DNA of 40,177 nt from Isobaculum melis (lineage in GTDB: Bacteria; Bacillota; Bacilli; Lactobacillales; Carnobacteriaceae). A model generated the notes under the pieces. The model worked only from the letters and a program-made list of their open reading frames with translations, made no database searches and had not been told where the DNA came from. A program made the position numbers and the translations under genes. Below are positions 1 through 7,717 of the stretch, one piece after another (position 1 is the first letter of the stretch; every line of letters starts with the position of its first letter). The DNA is taken from positions 1 to 40,177 of the forward strand of contig NZ_FOHA01000018.1 in NCBI RefSeq assembly GCF_900111355.1, in the 5' to 3' direction.

Positions 1-825
1 GACCCAAATTATGACCCAGCCAAAGATGCAAGCTTAATAACCTATCCAACAACCGGAACTATTACTGGATTCAACGGTTTAACAGATATAGATAAATATA
101 TTCATATCGTTTCAGTGGATCGTGCCACTAATGTGAGTAGTGTGAAAACAATTCAAGTAAGAGATCTTGTTCAAAAGTTCAGAATCACAGAAAAATATCA
201 ATATCAAGATGCTGATGGGAATTTTCATGATTTACAAGCGCCAAAAACAGTTGAAGTGAATCGGGAAACAAATTATAGTCAGCTAGCTCCAGCACAAGCA
301 GACAATTGGGAGATTGCTTCTTATATGGTGGATAATGGCAGTGAAATCAAACAAGATACTGCAACTATTAACAATGTAACAGACCATCATACGGTTACCT
401 TTATCTATAAAAAAGCCATTGCAACTGCACATTTAAGACAAGTCATTGTAACTGAAAATGATGAAATTGTCCTACCAGAAACAGGTTATGCTAGTTTGGC
501 TCAGCATGATACAATGCTACAAGCAAAAATGAAGTCAAGCAAGCTAAACACTGAGGTATTTAGTCCAGTTCAGCTAGAATTATTAACAGGATATTACACT
601 TATACGGTAACCCCAGTCATTCCTGAACATTATGAATATGTAGGCTACTTAATGACAGATACTAAACATACAACTGGAACCATGGTTGCAGATGGTTCTT
701 TACCAACACTAGACTTTATTAAAAAGAAAGAACAGTGGGTCACGCTTTACCTAAAACCTAGCAGTTCATCACCTAGACCCTATAGCTGGGACTATCAAGT
801 GAATGATTTTGGAAAGGTGCAGTAA
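1..825 (+). CDS. Secreted surface protein, C-terminal part (5' end outside window)
   Basis: The frame is open from the first base, so this is the last 274 residues of a longer protein; the first internal Met (nt 115) is not a start. Seen: an Ig-like beta-sandwich segment (nt ~1-150) with YIHIVSVDRATNVSS, a phrase common in large Gram-positive adhesins; a MucBP-like module (residues ~60-138); and a C-terminal domain from HLRQV (residue 144, nt 430) to the end, with QWVTLYLKP and a terminal RPYSWDY...FGK. That C-terminal domain recurs in the proteins ending at 3488 and 24337. LPETG at nt 472-486 is internal, is not followed by a membrane segment, and is probably not a sortase signal. Inference: an exported adhesin-type protein held at the surface by the shared tail. 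Substrate unknown. Confidence 0.8.
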   Translation, partial: DPNYDPAKDASLITYPTTGTITGFNGLTDIDKYIHIVSVDRATNVSSVKTIQVRDLVQKFRITEKYQYQDADGNFHDLQAPKTVEVNRETNYSQLAPAQADNWEIASYMVDNGSEIKQDTATINNVTDHHTVTFIYKKAIATAHLRQVIVTENDEIVLPETGYASLAQHDTMLQAKMKSSKLNTEVFSPVQLELLTGYYTYTVTPVIPEHYEYVGYLMTDTKHTTGTMVADGSLPTLDFIKKKEQWVTLYLKPSSSSPRPYSWDYQVNDFGKVQ

Positions 826-1019
826 TCATGTAAAGGAAAAGTAATCTAGTAATGGCTGTTTAAAATCGCTTCATCAATCGACCAAACAAATAAAATTTTA
901 AAAAGCATTTTTATTATGTTTATATTTTAAATCTTGATGATAGTAAGTGTTTTTGAATCTTTTTAATATGAGTTAATATTTTAAAAGAAAAAACCTGCTG
1001 CTTTCCGTATTTTAAGCAT
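826..1019. other. AT-rich gap after surface gene 1
   Basis: Apart from the direct repeat at 835-860, nothing recognisable was found here: no good terminator hairpin and no credible ORF. The 87-codon minus-strand frame at 920-1183 lacks a ribosome binding site and overlaps the promoter and leader of the next gene. Confidence 0.5.
835..860 (+). repeat. 26-bp direct repeat, copy 1
   Basis: This stretch just after the stop of the first surface gene is repeated with 25 of 26 identities at 1209-1234, in the leader of the second surface gene. It suggests tandem duplication of the surface-gene unit or a shared leader element. Confidence 0.7.
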
Positions 1020-1047
1020 TTGACACCTGTTTTTATTCCTTTATAAT
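1020..1047 (+). promoter_or_regulatory. Sigma-A promoter of surface gene 2
   Basis: TTGACA (1020-1025), 16-bp spacer, TATAAT (1042-1047): both hexamers are perfect. Predicted start is near 1054, which gives a ~285-nt leader before the TTG start at 1338. Confidence 0.8.
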
Positions 1048-1060
1048 GTAGTTTGCAAGT

Positions 1061-1077
1061 AACAAATGTTAATTGCA
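1061..1077 (+). promoter_or_regulatory. Leader box A of surface gene 2
   Basis: AACAAATGTTAATTGCA, about 7 nt after the predicted transcription start. The upstream region of the third surface gene has the same box at the same place (21971-21987). Its first ten bases are the exact reverse complement of the core of box C (1179-1188). Each box also has the near-palindromic form AACA-NN-TGTT, so a protein-binding site is an alternative. Confidence 0.6.
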
Positions 1078-1110
1078 TCAACAAATAACTAATCATTAAA
1101 TATGTATTTA

Positions 1111-1162
1111 AAAACTTCGGAACATTGTGTAAACAATGTTTTGAAGTTTTTTTTGTTTTTTT
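1111..1162 (+). terminator. Leader terminator/attenuator hairpin
   Basis: AAAACTTC (1111-1118) pairs with GAAGTTTT (1143-1150), and inside that AACATTG (1121-1127) pairs with CAATGTT (1134-1140) around a 6-nt loop. A long T-rich run follows. It lies downstream of the strong promoter at 1020-1047 and upstream of the gene, so it should attenuate that transcript unless overcome. It could also end read-through from surface gene 1. Confidence 0.7.
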
Positions 1163-1178
1163 TTCTGAAAATGTAAAA

Positions 1179-1195
1179 AACATTTGTTTTCTGCA
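1179..1195 (+). promoter_or_regulatory. Leader box C of surface gene 2
   Basis: AACATTTGTTTTCTGCA. The 10-nt core is the reverse complement of box A. A further short match (UUUGCA before box A against UGCAAG after the box C core) would extend the pairing to a 6+10 bp helix with a 3x3 internal loop enclosing the terminator hairpin. The same box precedes surface gene 3 at 22108-22124. Confidence 0.55.
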
Positions 1196-1208
1196 AGTAA
1201 ATGAAGCT

Positions 1209-1234
1209 GGAAAAGTAATCTAGTAATGTCTGTT
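1209..1234 (+). repeat. 26-bp direct repeat, copy 2
   Basis: Second copy of the repeat at 835-860 (25/26 identical), here inside the leader between box C and the start codon of surface gene 2. Confidence 0.7.
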
Positions 1235-1337
1235 GGAATGTATTTACTAGCCATTTATCAAAAAAATATAACCTTTTTTGGATAAACGTTAAATAGATAA
1301 AAAGTAGACAGCATACTGAAAATAGGAAGGTGATTTT

Positions 1338-3488
1338 TTGGGAAATAACAAAGTTTTTTCAAGAAAAAGAATAGGCTACATATTTTTAATGAGTTTATTT
1401 TCAATTTTCTTTATGATCGGAAACAAGCATTTTGTCAATACAGTTGAAGCGACACCTGCTGAAGAGAATTTAATCGATCTAGCTAAAACACAATTAAAGA
1501 GCGATTTAGCTAGTGGTTCATTTATTAAACTGGCAAATGGTAGTTTTGAAATGGGGCACTCAGACGTTCCTTTTAAGACTGCTGGTGCTACTTATAAATT
1601 TGTGCCTTCTAAGCATATTACCGCAACAGGAGAACCTTTTTATTGGGAAACCTTTGATTTAGTCACAGGTAAGCATGATAGTGTTGAGATTCAAAATGAT
1701 AAAGTATATCCATCAAGTATTGGTGTGAACTTTTTCCCAAAATCAGGAAAATGGATGGTAGAACCGAATCCTGATAAAGCAGTGGCTTTTTCACAAGATA
1801 TTGATACGGCTCCTGGTGTAACGGTATATTGGACCTTATCTTATGCCAAGCGACTTTCAGGAGTCGAAAGAGCAGGTGTTTATTATGGGAAAGTACCATC
1901 AAGTGGGGAGGTCTTAAGTAATCCACTTAAAAATATTTTGCCTGAAGCAGATAGACAGAAAGTGATGGGTGAGGATGGTAGAGAATATGAGTACTTAGGG
2001 GACGAGTTTGCCGAAATATTTAATTGGCATTCCTACAAAGGAAAATATAAGATACCTGTTGGTCAGTTTAAAACACGTTTTCAATTCATCAGTAAGGCTT
2101 ATTCCAATCCCGCAGGTGGAAACCTAATGGATGATATCGAATTTGCATCAGGAGCTAAGTTATATCTTTACAATAAATATGACAATAATGCTGTGGAAGT
2201 TGGAGATAAGTTGCATTATGAAGTAGTGTTAGCCAATTCTGGGGGAATGGATGCAAATGATGTTGAAATTCAAGTAACACTACCAGCAGCTGTTAAATTT
2301 ACTTCAAGTGAGCAGCCGACATTGACTACATATGATGAGAATGGTGTCAAAACAGTTTCGACAAATCATTTAACAGTAGCAGCTATTAATGGGCAAGTCG
2401 TTACCCTGAAATTAGAGCAACAAGCAGGGAAACAAATTTCTAGTATTCGTATGCCAGTTGAAGCGATTTCTGAAAGTAATCAATATAAAGAGGCTGATGA
2501 TAATGCCATTGCAAAATCAAATGTTGTATCGTATCACAATGGAAATTACGAATATATTGAGAATAAAATAAAACCAAGTGGGAATCGAGACATTCCAGAA
2601 GTACAGGATGGTGTCAGAATTGTTAGTAAGCCAACATTAGTCAAAAAAGTAGATATCAGTACAGCATATTATGATGATGAAGTGACATATTCTCTAACAC
2701 TAAAAAATCCAAATGCTTATTTGAAACAGCACAAAATTGTAGTATCAGATGTCTTGCCACAAGGACTAGACTATAAAAAAGATTCACTAGTAGTCAATGG
2801 ACAATTCCAGCATGAACTTTCAGCATCAGAACGAGTAGGGGACTATTATGCAACAACAAATGAAATTCGTGTTGCAAAAGAAGAGCTTGCAGCCTTACAA
2901 GAACTCACCATCAGTTTTAAAGTCATTGTGAAAGAAAAACAATTTAAAAAAATTGAAAATACAGCAAATGTTACTTACAAAATTGAAGATGATCTGCGTG
3001 CGCAATCACGAGCGGTTAAAAGCAATTCAGTAGCAACCGATATTTTAGGTGTCATCATCTTACATTTGAGGCAAGTGGTTCTAACACCTCATCCAGATTT
3101 AGTGATTCCAACATTAGGTTTTTTCAATCTTGATCAAGTGAATCCGGCAAAACAAAGCAAACAGCAAATGAATCTGACAACTGCCTCAGATTCGTCTAAT
3201 CAAATCGTGCCCTATACAACAACCCAAATCAATTTAGATAAGGCCTATCAGTATCTTGACATTGAACCAGTTATGCCAAGTTACTATCAAAATAGCGGTT
3301 ATCTTGTGACCACTAGTGAGCAGCAAAATGGCTCACCTCAAAAAGGAAAGCCAACGCTAGATGGCACGAATGTGCATGAATATTGGGTAACCATCTATTT
3401 AGAGCCTACGATCAACCAGCCAGCTGCACCTCGCCCTTATAGTTGGGATTATCATCGGAATAATTTTGGCAAAGTAGAAATCAGATAA
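1338..3488 (+). CDS. Secreted DUF11-type surface protein with shared C-terminal domain
   Basis: 716 residues. The TTG start is chosen because GGAAGGTGA lies 4 nt upstream and an export signal follows at once: basic N-terminus, hydrophobic stretch at residues ~12-28, likely cleavage after VEA near residue 38. A beta-rich N-terminal domain (residues ~45-270) closes with GGNLMDDIEF, a phrase typical of carbohydrate-binding-like modules. Two DUF11-like repeats follow (~272-395 and ~430-560, including LVKKVD and YSLTLKN). The C-terminal domain runs from HLRQV (residue 576) to the end, with EYWVTIYLEP and PRPYSWDY...FGK. No LPXTG, WxL or C-terminal membrane helix is present. Inference: an extended stalk-like surface protein whose tail supplies wall retention or assembly. 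Ligand unknown. Confidence 0.85.
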   Translation: MGNNKVFSRKRIGYIFLMSLFSIFFMIGNKHFVNTVEATPAEENLIDLAKTQLKSDLASGSFIKLANGSFEMGHSDVPFKTAGATYKFVPSKHITATGEPFYWETFDLVTGKHDSVEIQNDKVYPSSIGVNFFPKSGKWMVEPNPDKAVAFSQDIDTAPGVTVYWTLSYAKRLSGVERAGVYYGKVPSSGEVLSNPLKNILPEADRQKVMGEDGREYEYLGDEFAEIFNWHSYKGKYKIPVGQFKTRFQFISKAYSNPAGGNLMDDIEFASGAKLYLYNKYDNNAVEVGDKLHYEVVLANSGGMDANDVEIQVTLPAAVKFTSSEQPTLTTYDENGVKTVSTNHLTVAAINGQVVTLKLEQQAGKQISSIRMPVEAISESNQYKEADDNAIAKSNVVSYHNGNYEYIENKIKPSGNRDIPEVQDGVRIVSKPTLVKKVDISTAYYDDEVTYSLTLKNPNAYLKQHKIVVSDVLPQGLDYKKDSLVVNGQFQHELSASERVGDYYATTNEIRVAKEELAALQELTISFKVIVKEKQFKKIENTANVTYKIEDDLRAQSRAVKSNSVATDILGVIILHLRQVVLTPHPDLVIPTLGFFNLDQVNPAKQSKQQMNLTTASDSSNQIVPYTTTQINLDKAYQYLDIEPVMPSYYQNSGYLVTTSEQQNGSPQKGKPTLDGTNVHEYWVTIYLEPTINQPAAPRPYSWDYHRNNFGKVEIR

Positions 3489-3524
3489 AAACTTTTATGA
3501 TGCGGCTGAAAATAGCTATTTCCT

Positions 3525-3566
3525 AAAAAAGACATCACTTATTGCATGCAATAGGTGATGTCTTTT
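3525..3566 (+). terminator. Terminator after surface gene 2
   Basis: GACATCAC (3531-3538) pairs with GTGATGTC (3555-3562); the intervening bases are almost fully self-complementary (TATTGCATGCAATA). The stem has an A-run before it and TTTT after it. Confidence 0.85.
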
Positions 3567-3733
3567 AGTGTGGACTCTTATTTGAATAGCCTATTCTCTA
3601 AAATAAGTCATCATCACTACTTATTTTCTGACTTTAAAGGATATGAAAGTCATCGATTTCATGAAAATAGGACTGTGTATCCTGCCTAGGTATGTTAAAA
3701 TAAGAGAGATGTGTTTAAGAAAGGATGAATCAT

Positions 3734-5914
3734 ATGACTGAAATAACTCAAACAAATGATTTTGCATTACTAAAAAAAGAATTAGCCTATAGTGAGAAAC
3801 AATTAAAAACAGTACTAACCCTATTAGAAGAAGGAAATACTGTTCCATTTATCGCGCGTTATCGTAAAGAGATGACAGGGAGCTTAGATGAGGTACAAAT
3901 TAGAGAAATCGAAGAGCGCTACACATACATTCAAAACTTAGAAAAACGAAAAGGCGAAGTTTTGCGTATAATAGAAGAGCAAGGGAAATTAACACCAGAG
4001 CTAGCCCAAGCAATTCAAACTGCGAGCAAAATGCAAGTAGTAGAAGATCTTTACCGTCCCTACAAACAAAAACGCAGAACCAAAGCCACAATTGCTAAAG
4101 AAAAAGGCTTGGAGCCACTGGCGAAATGGCTGATGTCGACACCAACACAAGGTGATGTGACACAAGAAGCAGAAAAATATTTAAGTGAAGAGCATGAATT
4201 GTTGACAATTGAAGATGCATTACAAGGTGCCCATGAAATTATGGCTGAAATGATTGGTGATGAGCCAAAATATCGGACATGGATTCGCGAGTTCACTAAA
4301 AATAATGGTGTCATCACAACAGCGGTTAAAAACCAAGAAAAAGATGAAAAAGAAGTTTATGAAATGTATTATGCCTTTAGTGAGCCATTAAAAAAATTAG
4401 TCTCTCACCGGATTTTAGCGATTAATCGTGGAGAAAAAGAAGACATTTTAAAAGTTTCTTTATTAGTAGATGAATTGAAAATTTTTGCTTATTTAGAAAA
4501 AGAGCTGATTCAAAATAAAGCTTCCATAACTGCCCCTTATATCCAAACAGCTTTTGAAGATAGCTATAAGCGCTTTATTGGTCCAGCAATTGAAAGAGAG
4601 CTCCGTGGAGAATGTACAGAAATGGCAGATGAGCAAGCTATTCATATCTTTGGAGAAAACTTGCGTAATTTATTATTACAAGCACCATTAAAAGGCAAGA
4701 TGGTATTAGGCTTAGATCCTGCTTACCGCACAGGCTGTAAATTAGCTGTTGTCGACCCAACAGGTAAAGTCATGAAGATTGATGTGATTTATCCACATAA
4801 ACCAGCTAAGGAAGAACAACGTAAAGCAGCGAGTGTTAAATTCAAAAATATTGTGCAATCTTTTAATATTCAAATGGTGGCAATTGGAAATGGTACCGCT
4901 AGCCGTGAATCAGAGCAGTTTGTTGTAGAAAATCTCAAACAATTAGAGCAAGAGGTTTACTATGTGATTGTCAATGAAGCGGGTGCTTCGGTTTATTCTG
5001 CAAGTGACAATGCCCGAGCTGAATTTCCAGACTTACAAGTTGAGCAAAGAAGTGCGGTAAGTATTGCGAGACGTTTACAGGATCCATTAGCAGAGCTTGT
5101 CAAAATTGATCCTAAAGCGGTTGGTGTAGGCCAATACCAGCATGATGTTTCTCAAAAACAATTAGCAGAGCAGCTAGACTTTGTTGTAGAAACAGCTGTC
5201 AACCAAGTTGGTGTAAATGTAAATACAGCCAGTGGCGAATTATTGCAACATGTAGCGGGCTTAAATAAAACAACCGCAAACAATGTGGTGAAATACCGTG
5301 AAGAAAATGGTCGTTTTGATAGCCGAGCACAATTGAAAAAAGTACCGCGTTTAGGACCGAAAGCTTATGAACAGGCAGTTGGCTTTATGCGTATTGCAGA
5401 TGGAAAAAATCCATTTGATAATACAGGGATTCATCCAGAAAGCTATGCTGCTGCTAAAGCAATTTTAAAAATGGTGGATAGCACTGAAAAAGATTTAGGA
5501 ACAGAGCAATTAAAAGAAGCTTTAGGGAAAATGAGTATTGCAGCATTAGCTGAAAAAACTGATTTAGGAAAAGAAACCGTAAAAGATATAGTAGAAGCCC
5601 TATTGCGTCCAGGAAGAGATTTACGTGACGAGTTACCGGCACCATTATTAAGAAAAGATGTTTTAGCGATGGAAGACTTAAAACCAGGGATGGAATTACA
5701 AGGAACCGTTCGAAATGTAGTCGATTTCGGTGCTTTTGTGGATATTGGTGTGAAACAAGATGGCATGGTTCATATTTCTAAACTAAGCAATCGCTTTGTG
5801 AAGCATCCAACTGATATTGTATCTGTTGGTAATGTTGTGACCGTTTGGGTAGATCAAGTAGATCTAAAAAAAGGCCGCATTGCTTTAACAATGCTTCAAC
5901 AAGAAAGCAAGTAA
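3734..5914 (+). CDS. tex: Tex family S1 RNA-binding transcription accessory protein
   Basis: 726 residues from the ATG at 3734; AGAAAGGA sits 8 nt upstream, whereas the in-frame ATG at 3725 overlaps that site. Domain order is that of Tex/YhgF: helical Tex N-terminal domain (~1-190), RNase H-like YqgF fold (~320-450, starting at MVLGLDPAYRTGCKLAVV), helix-hairpin-helix region (~490-555, VNVNTASGELLQHVAGLN and KKVPRLGPKAYEQA), and a C-terminal S1 domain (~645-720, GTVRNVVDFGAFVDIGVKQD). Family knowledge: a nucleic-acid-binding factor affecting transcription and, in several species, toxin gene expression and stress survival. It has its own terminator and appears monocistronic. In related genomes it usually lies near the sprT-like gene, here ~3 kb downstream. 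Confidence 0.95.
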   Translation: MTEITQTNDFALLKKELAYSEKQLKTVLTLLEEGNTVPFIARYRKEMTGSLDEVQIREIEERYTYIQNLEKRKGEVLRIIEEQGKLTPELAQAIQTASKMQVVEDLYRPYKQKRRTKATIAKEKGLEPLAKWLMSTPTQGDVTQEAEKYLSEEHELLTIEDALQGAHEIMAEMIGDEPKYRTWIREFTKNNGVITTAVKNQEKDEKEVYEMYYAFSEPLKKLVSHRILAINRGEKEDILKVSLLVDELKIFAYLEKELIQNKASITAPYIQTAFEDSYKRFIGPAIERELRGECTEMADEQAIHIFGENLRNLLLQAPLKGKMVLGLDPAYRTGCKLAVVDPTGKVMKIDVIYPHKPAKEEQRKAASVKFKNIVQSFNIQMVAIGNGTASRESEQFVVENLKQLEQEVYYVIVNEAGASVYSASDNARAEFPDLQVEQRSAVSIARRLQDPLAELVKIDPKAVGVGQYQHDVSQKQLAEQLDFVVETAVNQVGVNVNTASGELLQHVAGLNKTTANNVVKYREENGRFDSRAQLKKVPRLGPKAYEQAVGFMRIADGKNPFDNTGIHPESYAAAKAILKMVDSTEKDLGTEQLKEALGKMSIAALAEKTDLGKETVKDIVEALLRPGRDLRDELPAPLLRKDVLAMEDLKPGMELQGTVRNVVDFGAFVDIGVKQDGMVHISKLSNRFVKHPTDIVSVGNVVTVWVDQVDLKKGRIALTMLQQESK

Positions 5915-5921
5915 TCTACGC

Positions 5922-5955
5922 AGACCATTAATTTTTTATTAATTAATGGTCTTTA
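5922..5955 (+). terminator. Terminator after tex
   Basis: AGACCATTAAT (5922-5932) pairs with ATTAATGGTCT (5942-5952), followed by a short T-run. Confidence 0.75.
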
Positions 5956-6030
5956 GTAGTCAATTTTGTTAGATATCAAGTATAATATAAAGTAAGTAAG
6001 AACAATTGTATGAAACATAGGAGGTTGCCG

Positions 6031-7020
6031 ATGATGAAAAAAATGAGGAATTTAGTATTAGGGCTTGTTGTTTTGGTTACCTTAACAGCATGTGGGAATT
6101 CAGAAAAAGATTATCAAGCAGCAATGGACACAGGAAATGATGCTATTGCAGCAAAAGACTATGACAAAGCAATCACTTCTTTTGAAAAAGCTTTAACATA
6201 TAAGAAAAGTGATGCAGAAGCACAAGATTTAATGGATCAAGTGAAAAGCTATCAAAAGGCCACAAAATTAGAAGAAGATGCAAAATTAGATGAAGCAAAA
6301 AAAGCCGCACAAGAAGTTATTGAGATGAAAAATGGTTCTTCGACACTAGCTGATAGAGGTCAAGCTGTCTTAGATGAAATTACAACTTTAGAAGAGAATG
6401 AAGAAAAGTATCAAGAAATGTATGACCAAGCTAAAAAAGAGTATGCTGCAAAAGAATATGATGCAGCTGGTGGAACGATTCAAATTTTACTTGGTAAAGA
6501 CTTAGATCATAAAGTATTTGCCACATTAAAAACAGATGCAACCACTTTGAAAGAACAAATTGTAGCCGCACAAAAAGAACAAATGACAGCCATTCAGCCT
6601 GGTAGCAAATATAGCAAAGAAAGAAACTCTAAACTCATTGCAAAAGAATTTTTAGAAGCTACAGGTCAAGAGATTACTCAAGCAACAGATGAGGATATCA
6701 CTACTTGGTTGACACAAAAAAATGAAAATGAAACACGGCCAGCACCAGGCAACCCAGAACAAACAGAAGCTGATAAAAAATTAGCAGTGCAACAAGCAGT
6801 TGTGAAAATCACAGGTTATTCAGATGCTTCAAACGCAAACCAATATTATGTGACAGCATTAAGTGATGATTTATATCAAGTTGAAATTCGCAGTAGCCAA
6901 GGTGAAGCAGGCACAGAAATTTCAAATATGGTAGGCATGTTCCAATATAAACCATCAACAAAAGAGTTAAGCAAAATGGATCCAGTTACAGGTGAATATA
7001 GTCCATTTGTTGCCCAATAA
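6031..7020 (+). CDS. TPR-like lipoprotein
   Basis: 329 residues from the ATG at 6031, 6 nt after AGGAGG (6019-6024); the longer frame from 6010 starts before that site. The N-terminus is a type II signal peptide: MMKKMRN, hydrophobic stretch, lipobox LTAC with lipidated Cys at residue 21. The mature part begins with tetratricopeptide-like helices (AMDTGNDAIAAKDYDKAITSF, then QEMYDQAKKEYAAKEYDAA), is rich in Lys/Glu, and ends in a small mixed domain (~255-329) with no motif I recognise. Inference: an extracytoplasmic, membrane-anchored scaffold or binding lipoprotein. TATAAT at 5981-5986 may be its -10 element, but no convincing -35 was seen. Flanked by terminators, so probably transcribed alone. 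Confidence 0.85.
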   Translation: MMKKMRNLVLGLVVLVTLTACGNSEKDYQAAMDTGNDAIAAKDYDKAITSFEKALTYKKSDAEAQDLMDQVKSYQKATKLEEDAKLDEAKKAAQEVIEMKNGSSTLADRGQAVLDEITTLEENEEKYQEMYDQAKKEYAAKEYDAAGGTIQILLGKDLDHKVFATLKTDATTLKEQIVAAQKEQMTAIQPGSKYSKERNSKLIAKEFLEATGQEITQATDEDITTWLTQKNENETRPAPGNPEQTEADKKLAVQQAVVKITGYSDASNANQYYVTALSDDLYQVEIRSSQGEAGTEISNMVGMFQYKPSTKELSKMDPVTGEYSPFVAQ

Positions 7021-7026
7021 AAAAAC

Positions 7027-7062
7027 AAAAACTACCTGTTAGAAATAGCAGGTAGTTTTTTT
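7027..7062 (+). terminator. Terminator after the lipoprotein gene
   Basis: ACTACCTG (7031-7038) pairs with CAGGTAGT (7049-7056), flanked by A-run and T-run. Confidence 0.85.
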
Positions 7063-7081
7063 GATAGGACGGAAAATAAAA

Positions 7082-7645
7082 ATGATTAGACAAGCAAAAA
7101 AAGAAGATGCGAAAGTAATTGCACCACTGATTCTAGTGGTATTAAAGGATATGGAGTTACCTATTTTAGAGAGCGTAACAGAAACTGAAATATTAGCTAT
7201 ATTAGAACAAGGAATTCAAGATGAGCAGTATCGTTATAGTTATCGTCATACGATTGTTGCAGAAGTAGATGGTAAAGTTGCGGGGGTTTTAGTTGGTTAT
7301 CCAGGCTCAAAAGAAGCTGAAATTGATGTGCCACTTCAACAAATTGCAGAAAACCTGAATATTTCTTTAGGAGGTCCACTTTTTGTTGAAAAAGAAACCT
7401 TCTCAGGTGAATGGTATCTAGATACCTTTGTGACGGATGAACAATATCGTGGACAAGGAATTGGTACAAAATTAATTGAAGCTTTACCAGAATTTGTACA
7501 GCAATCTGGGGAGCATGTAGTTGGTCTGAGCTGTGATCAAGGAAATCCAAAAGCGAGAAAATTATATGATCGCTTGGGCTTCGTAAAAACAGGAGAAGTG
7601 GTCTTAAGTGGTCATCGTTATGATCATCTTCAAAAGGAAATATAA
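7082..7645 (+). CDS. GNAT family N-acetyltransferase
   Basis: 187 residues from ATG 7082, which has GGACGGAA 8-9 nt upstream; the longer TTG frame (7061) starts inside the preceding terminator. The acetyl-CoA binding motif A is visible as FVTDEQYRGQGIGTKLIEAL (~120-140), followed by motif B (NPKARKLYDRLGFVKTGE). Family role: transfer of an acetyl group from acetyl-CoA to an amine. The substrate cannot be read from the sequence. The gene is bounded by terminators and probably monocistronic. Confidence 0.88.
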   Translation: MIRQAKKEDAKVIAPLILVVLKDMELPILESVTETEILAILEQGIQDEQYRYSYRHTIVAEVDGKVAGVLVGYPGSKEAEIDVPLQQIAENLNISLGGPLFVEKETFSGEWYLDTFVTDEQYRGQGIGTKLIEALPEFVQQSGEHVVGLSCDQGNPKARKLYDRLGFVKTGEVVLSGHRYDHLQKEI

Positions 7646-7651
7646 ACAAGT

Positions 7652-7717
7652 AAAAAGCTGTAGCACAATGCTAAGAATGTTCAGTCACTCTTATGGATTA
7701 TGCTACAGCTTTTTTTA
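7652..7717. terminator. Bidirectional terminator
   Basis: AAAAGCTGTAGCA (7652-7664) pairs with TGCTACAGCTTTT (7700-7712) around a ~35-nt loop. It serves both the GNAT gene and the convergent minus-strand gene ending at 7715. Confidence 0.75.

Noticed and set aside
472-486. LPETG motif in the first surface protein as a sortase signal
   Set aside because: It is 110 residues from the C-terminus, has no hydrophobic segment or basic tail after it, and aligns with non-LPXTG sequence in the two sister proteins.
920-1183. 87-codon minus-strand ORF
   Set aside because: Runs through the promoter, box A, hairpin and box C of surface gene 2; rich in Lys/Phe as expected from AT-rich noncoding DNA; no ribosome binding site.
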